Positions 8,445 to 20,500 of a stretch of DNA of 64,000 bases are shown piece by piece. Position 1 is the first letter of the stretch. Each line of letters begins with the position of its first letter. This DNA comes from Calamus simplicifolius (lineage: Eukaryota > Streptophyta > Magnoliopsida > Arecales > Arecaceae): positions 1 through 64,000 of the forward strand of contig UESW01001684.1 of assembly GCA_900491605.1 (NCBI GenBank), given 5' to 3'. The notes beneath the pieces were generated by a model. The model made no database searches. It saw only the letters and a program-made list of their open reading frames with translations, and was not told where the DNA came from. Both the position numbers and the translations under genes were made by a program.

Positions 8445-11400
8445 TTAAGATTGCTTCATGGAATATACGGGGTCTAAATGATCCCTCAAAGCACTCGGAG
8501 ATCCGTCACTTTGTTCATTCCCAGAATCTCTCCTGTATCGGCCTTCTTGAGACAAAGATCAAGGAATGTAATAAAGAGAAATTTCAATCCTACTTGATCA
8601 AAGGCTGGAACTGTGTTAACAGCTACGATGGTGATAACTCCGGAAGGATTTGGATTTGGTGGAACCCAAAAATCCTTCATGCTGAGGTTGTTTCTATGCA
8701 TGATCAGATCATTCACCTCTCTATTACTATTCGGGATAGTGGTGTTAAATTCATTGCCTCTTTTGCTTATGGAGCTTCTGATGCTACGTCCAGGAAGCAG
8801 CTTTGGGCCATTTTGAATAACCAATCAAAGTCTTTCTCTCATCTGCCATGGATTATTCTGGGGGATTTTAATGCAATCCGGTATAGGCATGAAAGGAAAG
8901 GAGGGAGTTGCGATTGGCCCAGCTTTATGAATGATCTAAATGATGTTCTATTTGAAGCCGGTTTGGATGATCTGAGATTTGGAGGCCCTCTTTTCACTTG
9001 GCACAACTCTAGAGTGAACGGGCACATCTTGCGGAAGCTTGACAGAGCTCTTGTCAACCATTTGTGGATTCGTTCCTTTGCTCAATCTTTTGCTGAGTTC
9101 CATCCCTTTGGACTGTCTGATCACTCGCCGATTGTGGTTAAGCTTGGTATTTCTCTTCCACGGATCAAATCTCCGTTTAAATTCTTCAATTTCTGGAGTG
9201 AATTTGAAGAATTTTTCCCTTTGGTTGAGAAGATTTGGGACTCCCAGGTTAGTGGTCATGCCATGTTCAAACTTTATAGCAAGCTTAAACTTGTCAAATC
9301 TGCCTTGAGAGATCTTAGTAGGCACAAGAACGCTCTTATCAACGGGGACCTTGCTCATCTTCGTTCCGAGCTTGCTGGTTTGCAATCCTCCATCGCGGCA
9401 GGCAACAACGGAACTGATAACCTGGAGAAGGAAATTGCTTGTGCTAATCAGCTCCATCTAGCTTGCAAAGGGAAGGAGAGCTATGCTAGACAGCGAAGTA
9501 GGATCCAATGGCTGAAAGAGGGGGACCAATGCTCAGCCTTCTTCTTCAATTCTGTTAAGAGCCGAGTCAATGTAAACAAGATAAATTGTATCCAAAAGGA
9601 CAATGGCGATTGGATCCGGGAGAAGAACCAGATTGCCCAAGAAGTTGTCAATTACTTCAGCCAGCTCCTTGGTTCGAACAGTAGCACCGGATGGTGCGGT
9701 AGAGATGAGCTCACTGGGTTTGTTGACTGTGTTTTATCCCCTGAGCAATCAAGGTATTTATGTTGTGAATTTATGGAGGATGATATCAAAGATGCTCTGT
9801 TCAGCCTTCACCCAAACAAAGCTCCAGGACCGGATGGGTTTAATGCCTTCTTTTTCCAGAAAGCTTGGCACATTGTTGGATCTGACTTCACTACAGCTAT
9901 CAAGGAGTTTTTCTCAAATGGTCTTCTTCTCAAGGAGGTCAATTGCACGATTATTGCTCTTATTCCTAAGATCCCAAATGCTTCAAGACTGAAGGACTTC
10001 AGGCCGATATCCTGTTGCAATACTGTGTATAAATGCATCTCTAAGCTTCTTGCCAATCGGCTGAAGCACGTCCTGCCTTCTTTTATTAACGATGCTCAGA
10101 CTGCTTTTGTCAAAGGTAGGCACATTGGAGATAATATTTTGTTAGCTCAGGAGCTGGTGCGAGGTTACCACCTTCCCTCCTCCTCTTCGAACTGTGCCCT
10201 AAAGATTGATCTAATGAAGGCCTTTGATTCTGTTAGATGGGACTTCCTGTGGGTTTCCCTCCAGCTTCTTGGATTTCCTCCTGTCTTCATTAAATGGATT
10301 CGCTCCTGCGTCTCTTCTGCAAAGTTCTCTGTGGCTATTAATGGTGAACTTCACGGCTTCTTTGATGGGAAGAAAGGCCTTCGTCAAGGGACCCTATATC
10401 TCCCTATTTATTTGTCATTTGCATGGATATTTTTTCTCGGATCCTTGACCGGAAAATCCAAGCTTCCTCCTCTTTCAAGTTTCACTGGAGGTGTCGGAAA
10501 TCCAAATTATCTCATTTATGCTTTGCGGATGATTTGATGGTTTTCTGCCGGGGTGAGCTGAATTCTATTAAGGTGATCAAAGAAGCTCTTGATACCTTCT
10601 CTTCTCTATCTGGCCTTGCTCCAAACTTGTCCAAATGCTCTGTGTTCATCTCCGGTGCTTCGGTTCAGGTGCAGCAGGACATTGCATCTTTTTTGGGTGT
10701 TTCTATTGGCTCTCTCCCAATTAAATACCTGGGTGTTCCTCTCATCTCCACCAGGCTCAAAGCTTCTGACTGTCAAGCCTTAGTTGATCGCATTCTGGGG
10801 AGGATTAAGGTTTGGACTAATCGCTTTCTATCATATGCAGGCAGATTACAGCTTATTCAATCTGTTTATTTAGCATCCAGTCTTACTGGAGTGCCCATTT
10901 TATCCTTCCTGCAAAGGTCACCAAAGAGATTGAAAGTATCCTCTCGGCTTTTCTTTGGAATGGTGTTTCTTTAAACCGTCATGGAGCCAAAGTCTCTTGG
11001 GCTGATTTATCTACTCCGAAGGATGAAGGTGGGCTGGGGATTAAGAAGGTTCGGGACTGGAATGCTGCCTCCCTGTCTAGACTCATTTGGTTATTATGTC
11101 AACCAAGTCCTACCTCTTATGGGCTGCATGGGTGAAGTTAAATCTGCTGCACAAGGAACAATTCTGGGTGGCAAAGGTTCCATGGAGCTGCTCTTGGACT
11201 TGGAGGAAAATCCTCAAGATGCGGGGAAGAGTGAAGAGTTTCATCTCTGTTGACGTGGGGAATGGCGATAATTCCTCCCTATGGTTTGACTCTTGAGACC
11301 CCAGGGTCCTATATGTTCCTCTCCCCACGCTAGAGTTATTACTGACTCGGGTCTTTCCATTGATGCAAAGGTTAGTGCTATTATCTCTTCTGGAACCTGG

Positions 11401-12087
11401 AGGTGGCCTGCTGCGAATTCTATTGATTTGGTCACTCTGAAAGGCGAATCCTGTTCACTTCCTCCTCCTGATTGCAGTCGTCAGGATAAGATTTTATGGG
11501 ATGGGTCTCCCGGATTCTCTATAAAAGAGTTTGGAATTCTCTCCGGACTCCTTCCCAGCGGGTCTACTGGGCTCATTTGGTTTGGTTTAAACTTCATGTT
11601 CCTAGGCACTCCTTCATCTTATGGTTAGCTATTAAAGGTAGACTCACTACTCAGGATCGTCTGCTATCTTTTGGCATTCTCGGTCACATGACTTGCTCCC
11701 TATGTCAAGGTCATTCTGAGGACCATGGTCATCTGTTTTTTAGCTGCCCCTTTTCTGCTCGGGTTTGGCACTCCATTGCGTCTATATGTTGTCTAGCGCA
11801 CTATCCTTCTACTTGGGAGAGACTGAAGCCGTGGATTAGTAGGAAACTCAAAGGGTCTTCTCTCCTATCCTGTGTCAGCAGACTTGCCTTTGGAGCTACT
11901 GTGTATTTCATTTGGAATGAAAGGAACTATCGCATGCATGGGCGACCTCCTCTCACCGAAAAAAGGTATTGTTATAAAGATTATGGATTCGGTCAGGCTA
12001 AAGCTGGAAGGTGCAAAGTTCCCCAGGAATACTGCAAATCTCCAATTGATGGATAGGTGGCAGTTATCCCCTTCTCTCCTGTGCTGA
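8441..12087 (+). pseudogene. LINE-B ORF2: endonuclease, RT, zf-RVT; several single-base frameshifts
   Basis: The ATG at 8441 overlaps the preceding TGA (ATGA). Residues 1-230 are the APE-type endonuclease (MIKIASWNIRGLND, GLLETKI, LGDFNAIRYRHERKGG, LSDHSPIVV). RT spans about 450 onward: NKAPGPDGFNAFFFQ, IPNASRLKDFRPISCCNTVY, KIDLMKAFDSVRWDF, then LCFADDLMVF with the catalytic Asp pair in a shifted frame near 10520. A zf-RVT domain (SFILWLAIKGRL, C-x2-C...HLFFSC) and the end WQLSPSLLC follow. No RNase H domain is seen. Frame breaks lie near 10388, 10866, 11115, 11294, 11527 and 11964. Compared with LINE-D or LINE-E, each is a single missing or extra base, mostly in short homopolymers. Confidence 0.9.
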
Positions 12088-12321
12088 TCTCTTTTCGGTG
12101 CTCATCTACTGAGTTATTTTGTTAGGTTCTGGATGTAATTCGGGCTGATTTACTTTTGAGGTCTTTACCTCTTGCTGGATGTATTCCTTTGGTTTTCTTT
12201 TGAGGTCTGACTTTCTTTTGAGGTCTACCTCTCTTCGGGTTTTGTCCCGATCTTATGTACCAGTTATAGCTAATCAATACAATTCACCCATTTAACTTTC
12301 AAAAAAAAAAAAAAAAAAAAA
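12088..12321 (+). other. LINE-B 3' UTR, terminal hairpin and poly(A)
   Basis: Non-coding tail after the ORF2 stop. A hairpin TCGGG-loop-CCCGA sits at 12235-12250, about 50 bases before the end motif TTTAACTTTC and the A tract (12301-12321). Repeated TTTTGAGGTCT segments are typical of group I tails (LINE-D and LINE-E share them). The hairpin is a candidate recognition site for the ORF2 protein. Confidence 0.8.
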
Positions 12322-14349
12322 AACATTCTTATGGCCCAGGAGCTAGTTCGTGGATATCATCTCCCTTCGTCAACCCCAAATTGTACTCTCAAAATTGATC
12401 TTATGAAGGCTTTTGATTCTGTCCGTTGGGACTTCCTTTGGGATACCCTTCTGCATCTTGGATTCCCTACGATCTTTATGGCTGGATCAAGGCGTGTGTC
12501 ACCTCTGCCAAGTACTCTATTCTATTAATGGGGAACTCAATGGTTTCTTTGAAGGGAAGAAAGGCCTCCGTCAAGGTGATCCTATCTCACCTTATTTATT
12601 TGTCATTTGCATGGATGTCTTCTCTAGGATTCTTGAGTTTAAAATCCAAGCTCCACCACTTTCAAATTTCATTGGAGATGCCGGAAATCAAATTTATCTC
12701 ATCTTTGCTTTGCGGATGACCTGCTGGTTTTTGTCGGGGGGATCTTAATTCTGTCCAAGTAGTAAGAATGCCCTTGATACCTTCTCCTCTCTATCGGGCT
12801 TAACCCCAAACAGCTCTAAAAGTTCCATCTTTCTCTCGGGTATGACTGCTTCCTCGCAACATGATCTTGCAAACTTCATAGGATACAATGGGTTCATTTC
12901 CTATTAGATATTTGGGGGTTCCTCTCATCTCCTCGAAGCTCAAAGCTTTGGACTGTCAAGCCTTGGTGGATCGTATATTGAAGAGGATCAAGCTCTGGAC
13001 TAATCGCTTCCTCTCCTATGCTGGAAGGCTTCAACTTATTCAATCGGTTATATTCAGTATCCAGACTTTTGGAGCTCCCATTTTATTCTACCAGTCAAAG
13101 TCATCAAAGATATAGAAGGTATTCTCTCTGCTTTCTTATGGAAAGGTACTTCCTTAAGTCGCCTGGTGCTAAAGTGGCTTGGAGTGATATCTCTTGTCCG
13201 AAACCCGAAGGAGGATTGGGAATCAAAAAGATTCGTGATTGGAATGCTGCCTCCATGACCCGTTATATTTGGCTTCTTTGCCAGCCCTGCTCTAATTCCC
13301 TGTGGGCTGCTTGGGTCAAGAGGAATCTGCTGCATAAAGACCACTTCTGGGTGGCAAAAGTTCCTTGGAACTGCTCTTGGACCTGGAGGAAAATCCTAAA
13401 GCTTCGGGACAGAATCAGGGCTTTCATCTCCGTCAAGTAGGGAATGGTGGAGATACTTCCCTTTGGTTTGATTCTTGGAGGCCTCTTGGCCCTATTTGTT
13501 CCTCCTCAAATGCTAGAGTCATTTCCGACTCCGGACTTGGGATAAATGCAAAGGTTAGTGACATTATTTTTGGCGGCTCATGGAGATGGCCGGTAGCTAA
13601 TTCTATTGAGCTGATAGCTTTGAAGGAAGACTCTAGATCCCTTGATCCCCTGATTGCAGCCATCAGGACAAGATTCTTTGGGATGGTTCCCCAGCCTTCT
13701 CTATTAAGGGTGTTTGGAATTGCATCCGGACTCCGAGCGGCCGTGTGGACTGGGCGCATCTTCTTTGGTTTCCTCATCATGTGCCTAGGCACTCATTTAT
13801 TTTATGGCTTGCTATCAGAGGTAGACTCTACTCAAGATCGTCTCCATTCCTTTGGTGTTCAAGGTCATCTCTCCTTATCCTGCTTTCTATGCCAAGACCA
13901 TACAGAGGATCATAGCCATCTATTTTCAGCTGCCCTTTTTCCTTTCGGATCTGGTCTTCTATTGCCAGTTTGTGCGATTTTGAGCATTATCCTTCATCTT
14001 GGGAGCTCTTGAGACCGTGGCTCTGCAGGAATATCAAAGGCAAATCCCTTCATTCAATTATCTGCAGATTGGCTTTGGGAGCTTCTTTGTACCTCATTTG
14101 GTTTGAAAGGAACTCTCGCAAGCATGGCCAAAGACCTCTTAATGAAGCTGGGATCCTTTCAAAGATTATGGACTCTGTTANNNNNNNNNNNNNNNNNNNN
14201 NNNNNNNNNNNNNNNNNNNNNNNNNNNNNNNNNNNNNNNNNNNNNNNNNNNNNNNNNNNNNNNNNNNNNNNNNNNNNNNNNNNNNNNNNNNNNAATGTCA
14301 TCAAAAATTGATTGAAAATTGGCAGCTCCCTTCCTCTATCTCGAATTGA
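12322..14349 (+). pseudogene. LINE-A ORF2, 3' part: RT and zf-RVT, with N gap
   Basis: Continues the protein broken at 4790: QELVRGYHLPSSTPNCTLKI, DLMKAFDSVRWDF, GFFEGKKGLRQGDPISPYLF. The FADD motif is present in the DNA near 12711 but in a frame different from the segment before it. The YLGVPLISSKLKALDCQALV, AGRLQLIQSV, WRKILKLRDR and zf-RVT (SCFLCQDHTEDHSHLF) landmarks follow in several frames, so there are many indels. The end WQLPSSISN-stop (14349) follows the 113-base N gap. Confidence 0.88.
14181..14293. other. Assembly gap (113 N)
   Basis: A run of N inside the C-terminal coding part of LINE-A ORF2. By comparison with LINE-F, which has the same 3' end, a little under 100 bases of coding sequence would be expected here, so the gap size is about right. 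Confidence 0.95.
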
Positions 14350-14588
14350 TGGCCTTTGTTAGGATTTTATCGTGTCTCCAAAAGTGGCAACTAACCGCTA
14401 CCCTTCTCTGGTGACATCTAGATGCTGGGGATATTTGATGTTGTCTATCTTAGTTTCATCGTGTGAGATGTTTTCACCTGTTGTTTAGGTTCTATGTGTC
14501 TTACTTGTCTTATGGGGTATGCCCCGTCTTCTTGTACTTAACTCTCCTTTACTTATAAATTCACACTTCACCTTTCAAAAAAAAAAAA
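14350..14588 (+). other. LINE-A 3' UTR, terminal hairpin and poly(A)
   Basis: Close match to the LINE-F tail (GATGCTGGGGATATTTGATG and following), which defines group III. The hairpin GGGG-TATG-CCCC lies at 14514-14525. The end motif CACCTTTC precedes A12 at 14577-14588. Satellite follows immediately. Confidence 0.82.
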
Positions 14589-17500
14589 GGGAGGAGTAAT
14601 GCTTCGATTGAACTTGATTTAGTTTGATTTAAAGGAATGCTCTAGATCGAACTTGATTCGGGTTGATTTAAGTTTCATTAACCCAATCCTGAAGCAACAT
14701 TCATGATTGGAGTTGATTGAAAAGAGATCAAAGTTTGATCTAGGCTGATCATATTATAATGTTTTAGATTGAAATTGATTCGGGTTTGATCTTATTTGAT
14801 CTAAACTAATCATGGAGTGACACTCTAAATTGAACTCGATTCGGGTTTGATCTAACTTGATCTTGGAACAATGCTCCTAATTTAACTTGATTCAGGTTCG
14901 ATCATAGTTTGATCTAACTTGATCTCGAAGCAATGCTTCATATTATACTTAATTTGGGCTCCATCTTGGTTTAAACTAACCCGATCTTGAAGCAACACTC
15001 TAAAATAGACTTGATTTAGGTTTGTTGTTTTATCAAACCCGATTTTAGGGCAACGCTTTAGATTTGATCTGATTCGGTTTTAATCTAAGTTTGATAAAAC
15101 TCAATCTTAGTGCAACGCTCTCGATTAAACTTGATTTGGGTATTATCTTTATTTCATCGAGCCTACCTAATCCCAAGCAACACTCAAAATTAGACTTGAT
15201 TAATGTTTGATCTAACCTGATCATGCAGCATCACTTCATATTGAACTTCATTCATCTTAGAGCAATCCAACCCGACCTTAGAGAAATGCTCCATATCGAA
15301 CTTTATTTGGGTTTGACCTAAGTTTGATCCGACCTTATCTTGGAACAATGCATTTAAATTGCATTTGATTCATATTTGATTTGAGTCTGAACCAAATCAA
15401 TCTTGGAGGAATGCAACATATTTCACTTAATTCGAGATTGATATAAGTTTGATCCAATACGATCTTTGAGGAATGCTCTACATTGGACTTGATTTGGGTT
15501 TTGATCTTGCTTTGATCAAGCTCAATCTAAGATCAAGGCTCGATATTGAACTTAATTCCGATTTGATCAAAGTTTAGCCGAATCCGATCTTAGAGCAATG
15601 CTTTAAATTGAACTTGATTGGGGTTTGATCGAAGTTTGATTGAATTCGATCTAACAATAGAATCCAGATTGGACTTGATTCGGGTTTGATATAAGTTTGA
15701 TCCAACTCGATCCTCGAGCAACGCTCTCGATTTGACTTGATTTGGGTTTGATCTATATAATAAACCTTTTCTTAGAGCAATGCTGCGAATTAGACTTGAT
15801 TCATGTGGATCTAATTTGATCTAACCTGGTCTTGTTGCAATGCTTTGGATTGGACTTATTTTGGAATTTGATCTAAGTTTGGCTCGACCCGATCTTGGAG
15901 CATCACTTCCAATTGGACTTGACTCAGGTTTGATCTAAGTTTGATCCAATCCGAACTTAGAGCAACATTCCAAATTCAAATTGATTTAGCCTTGATTTGG
16001 CCCGATCTTGTAGCAACGCTCCAGATTGAACTTCATTTAGCTTGATGTAGGTTAGATCTAGTCCAATCATGGAGTAATGATTGAACTTGATTTTAGTTTG
16101 ATTTAAAGCAATGCTCTAGATCGAACTTGATTCGGGTTTGATTTAAGTTTCATTAACCCAATCCTGAAGCAACATTCATGATTAGAGTTGATTGAAAAGA
16201 GATCAAAGTTTGATCTAGGCTGATCATATTATATGTTTTAGATTGAAATTGATTCGGGTTTGATCTTATTTGATCTAAACTAATCATGGAGTGACACTCT
16301 AAATTGAACTCGATTCGGGTTTGATCTAACTTGATCTTGGAACAATGCTCCTAATTTAACTTGATTCAGGTTCGATCATAGTTTGATCTAACTTGATCTC
16401 GAAGCAATGCTTCATATTATACTTAATTTGGGCTCCATCTTGGTTTAAACTAACCCGATCTTGAAGCAACACTCTAAAATAGACTTGATTTAGGTTTGTT
16501 GTTTTATCAAACCCGATTTTAGGGCAACGCTTTAGATTTGATCTGATTCGGTTTTAATCTAAGTTTGATCAAACCCAATCTTAGTGCAACGCTCTCGATT
16601 AAACTTGATTTGGGTATTATCTTTATTTCATCGAGCCTACCTAATTGGAGCAACACTCAAAATTGGACTTGATTAATGTTTGATCTAACCTGATCATGCA
16701 GCATCACTCCATATTGAACTTGATTCATCTTAGAGCAATCCAACCCGACCTTAGAGAAATGCTCCATATCGAACTTTATTTAGGTTTGACCACCTTATCT
16801 TGGAACAATGCATTTAAATTGCATTTGATTCATATTTGATTTGAGTCTGAACCAAATCAATCTTGGAGGAATGCAACATATTTCACTTAATTCGAGATTG
16901 ATATAAGTTTGATCCAATACGATCTTTGAGGAATGCTCTACATTGGACTTGATTTGGGTTTTGATCTTGCTTTGATCAAGCTCGATCTAAGATCAAGGCT
17001 CGATATTGAACTTAATTCCGATTTGATCAAAGTTTAGTCGAATCCGATCTAGAGCAATGTTACATATTTGATTTGTTCCAGGTTTGATTTGAGTTTAATA
17101 CACCCTTATCTTGAGCAATGCTTTAAATTGAACTTGATTGGGGTTTGATCGAAGTTTGATTGAATTCGATCTAACAATAGAATCCAGATTGGACTTGATT
17201 CGGGTTTGATATAAGTTTGATCCAACTCGATCCTCGAGCAACGCTCTCGATTTGACTTGATTTGGGTTTGATCTATATTAATCCAACCTTTTCTTAGAGC
17301 AATGCTGCGAATTAGACTTGATTCATGTGGATCTAATTTGATCTAACCTGGTCTTGTTGCAATGCTTTGGATTGGACTTATTTTGGAATTTGATCTAAGT
17401 TTGGCTCGACCCGATCTTGGAGCATCACTTCCAATTGGACTTGACTCAGGTTTGATCTAAGTTTGATCCAATCCGAACTTAGAGCAACATTCCAAATTCA

Positions 17501-20500
17501 AATTGATTTAGCCTTGATTTGGCCCGATCTTGTAGCAACGCTCCAGATTGAACTTCATTTAGCTTGATGTAGGTTAGATCTAGTCCAATCATGGAGTAAT
17601 GCTTCGATTGAACTTGATTTTAGTTTGATTTAAAGCAATGCTCTAGATCGAACTTGATTCGGGTTTGATTTAAGTTTCATTAACCCAATCCTGAAGCAAC
17701 ATTCATGATTGGAGTTGATTGAAAAGAGATCAAAGTTTGATCTAGGCTGATCATATTATAATGTTTTAGATTGAAATTGATTCGGGTTTGATCTTATTTG
17801 ATCTAAACTAATCATGGAGTGACACTCTAAAATTGAACTCGATTCGGGTTTGATCTAACTTGATCTTGGAACAATGCTCCTAATTTAACTTGATTCAGGT
17901 TCGATCATAGTTTGATCTAACTTGATCTCGAAGCAATGCTTCGTATTATACTTAATTTGGGCTCCATCTTGGTTTAAACTAACCCGATCTTGAAGCAACA
18001 CTCTAAAATAGACTTGATTTAGGTTTGTTGTTTTATCAAACCCGATTTTAGGGCAACGCTTTAGATTTGATCCGATTCGGTTTAATCTAAGTTTGATAAA
18101 ACTCAATCATAGTGCAACGCTCTCGATTAAACTTGATTTGGGTATTATCTTTATTTCATCGAACCTAATCTCAAGCAAAACTCAAAATTGGACTTGATTA
18201 ATGTTTGATCTAACCTGATCATGCAGCATCATGCTATCGATTTGACTAGATTTGGGTTTGATCTATATCAATCCAACCTTTTCTTAGAGCAATGCTGCGA
18301 ATTAGACTTGATTCATGTGGATCTAATTTGATCTAACCTGGTCTTGTTGCAATGCTTTGGATTGGACTTATTTTGGAATTTGATCTAAGTTTGGCTCGAC
18401 CCGATCTTGGAGCATCACTTCCAATTGGACTTGACTCAGGTTTGATCTAAGTTTGATCCAATCCGAACTTAGAGCAACATTCCAAATTCAAATTGATTTA
18501 GCCTTGATTTGGCCCGATCTTGTAGCAACGCTCCAGATTGAACTTCATTTAGCTTGATGTAGGTTAGATAGTCCAATCATGGAGTAATGCTTCGATTGAA
18601 CTTGATTTTAGTTTGATTTAAAGGAATGCTCTAGATCGAACTTGATTCGGGTTGATTTAAGTTTCATTAACCCAATCCTGAAGCAACATTCATGATTGGA
18701 GTTGATTGAAAAGAGATCAAAGTTTGATCTAGGCTGATCATATTATAATGTTTTAGATTGAAATTGATTCGGGTTTGATCTTATTTGATCTAAACTAATC
18801 ATGGAGTGACACTCTAAATTGAACTCGATTCGGGTTTGATCTAACTTGATCTTGGAACAATGCTCCTAATTTAACTTGATTCAGGTTCGATCATAGTTTG
18901 ATCTAACTTGATCTCGAAGCAATGCTTCATATTATACTTAATTTGGGCTCCATCTTGGTTTAAACTAACCCGATCTTGAAGCAACACTCTAAAATAGACT
19001 TGATTTAGGTTTGTTGTTTTATCAAACCCGATTTTAGGGCAACGCTTTAGATTTGATCTGATTCGGTTTTAATCTAAGTTTGATCAAACCCAATCTTAGT
19101 GCAACGCTCTCGATTAAACTTGATTTGGGTATTATCTTTATTTCATCGAGCCTACCTAATCTTGGAGCAACACTCAAAATTGGACTTGATTAATGTTTGA
19201 TCTAACCTGATCATGCAGCATCACTTCATATTGAACTTGATTCATCTTAGAGCAATCCAACCCGACCTTAGAGAAATGCTCCATATCGAACTTTATTTGG
19301 GTTTGACCTAAGTTTGATCTGACCTTATCTTGGAACAATGCATTTAAATTGCATTTGATTCATATTTGATTTGAGTCTGAACCAAATCAATCTTGGAGGA
19401 ATGCAACATATTTCACTTAATTCGAGATTGATATAAGTTTGATCCAATACGATCTTTGAGGAATGCTCTACATTGGACTTGATTTGGGTTTTGATCTTGC
19501 TTTGATCAAGCTCAATCTAAGATCAAGGCTCGATATTGAACTTAATTCCGATTTGATCAAAGTTTAGCCGAATCCGATCTTAGAGCAATGCTTTAAATTG
19601 AACTTGATTGGGGTTTGATCGAAGTTTGATTGAATTCGATCTAACAATAGAATCCAGATTGGACTTGATTCGGGTTTGATATAAGTTTGATCCAACTCGA
19701 TCCTCGAGCAACGCTCTCGATTTGACTTGATTTGGGTTTGATCTATATAATATAACCTTTTCTTAGAGCAATGCTGCGAATTAGACTTGATTCATGTGGA
19801 TCTAATTTGATCTAACCTGGTCTTGTTGCAATGCTTTGGATTGGACTTATTTTGGAATTTGATCTAAGTTTGGCTCGACCCGATCTTGGAGCATCACTTC
19901 CAATTGGACTTGACTCAGGTTTGATCTAAGTTTGATCCAATCCGAACTTAGAGCAACATTCCAAATTCAAATTGATTTAGCCTTGATTTGGCCCGATCTT
20001 GTAGCAACGCTCCAGATTGAACTTCATTTAGCTTGATGTAGGTTAGATCTAGTCCAATCATGGAGTAATGCTTCGATTGAACTTGATTTTAGTTTGATTT
20101 AAAGCAATGCTCTAGATCGAACTTGATTCGGGTTTGATTTAAGTTTCATTAACCCAATCCTGAAGCAACATTCATGATTGGAGTTGATTGAAAAGAGATC
20201 AAAGTTTGATCTAGGCTGATCATATTATAATGTTTTAGATTGAAATTGATTCGGGTTTGATCTTATTTGATCTAAACTAATCATGGAGTGACACTCTCTA
20301 AATTGAACTCGATTCGGGTTTGATCTAACTTGATCTTGGAACAATGCTCCTAATTTAACTTGATTCAGGTTCGATCATAGTTTGATCTAACTTGATCTCG
20401 AAGCAATGTTTCGTATTATACTTAATTTGGGCTCCATCTTGGTTTAAACTAACCGATCTTGAAGCAACACTCTAAAATAGACTTGATTTAGGTTTGTTGT

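Larger units (their letters stand above)
4791..12321 (+). mobile_element. LINE-B, near full-length LINE nested in LINE-A
   Basis: A 7.5-kb element bounded by the 15-bp duplication AACATTCTTATGGCC (4776-4790 and 12322-12336), ending in about 21 A's. Order: chimeric 5' piece, 5' UTR, ORF1 (779 codons, open), a second module with a fossil ORF2 start and another ORF1 tail, ORF2 (frameshifted), 3' UTR with hairpin, poly(A). It is the longest copy here because of the extra modules. The 3' UTR places it in group I with LINE-D and LINE-E. It is younger than LINE-A, which it splits. Confidence 0.94.
2342..14588 (+). mobile_element. LINE-A, plant L1-type LINE, interrupted by LINE-B
   Basis: Two parts, 2342-4790 and 12322-14588, belong to one element. 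The protein breaks off at GDNILMA (4790) and resumes with NILMAQELVRGYH at 12322, the 15-bp AACATTCTTATGGCC being duplicated around LINE-B. The 5' half is cut by the gypsy insertion and lies beyond the left edge. The 3' end is an A12 tract (14577-14588) followed directly by satellite, so LINE-A itself landed in the satellite. Its 3'-UTR matches LINE-F (group III). Both ORFs are broken, so the copy is dead. Confidence 0.92.

Noticed and set aside
14050..14311. Open frames running through N runs (also around 62953-63255)
   Set aside because: They are open only because N translates to X; there is no evidence of coding beyond the LINE-A ORF2 already called.
17885..18106. Short open frames inside the satellite (also near 41998 and 56001)
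   Set aside because: They recur with the repeat, have no start context or recognisable domain, and are broken in neighbouring units. Chance frames.
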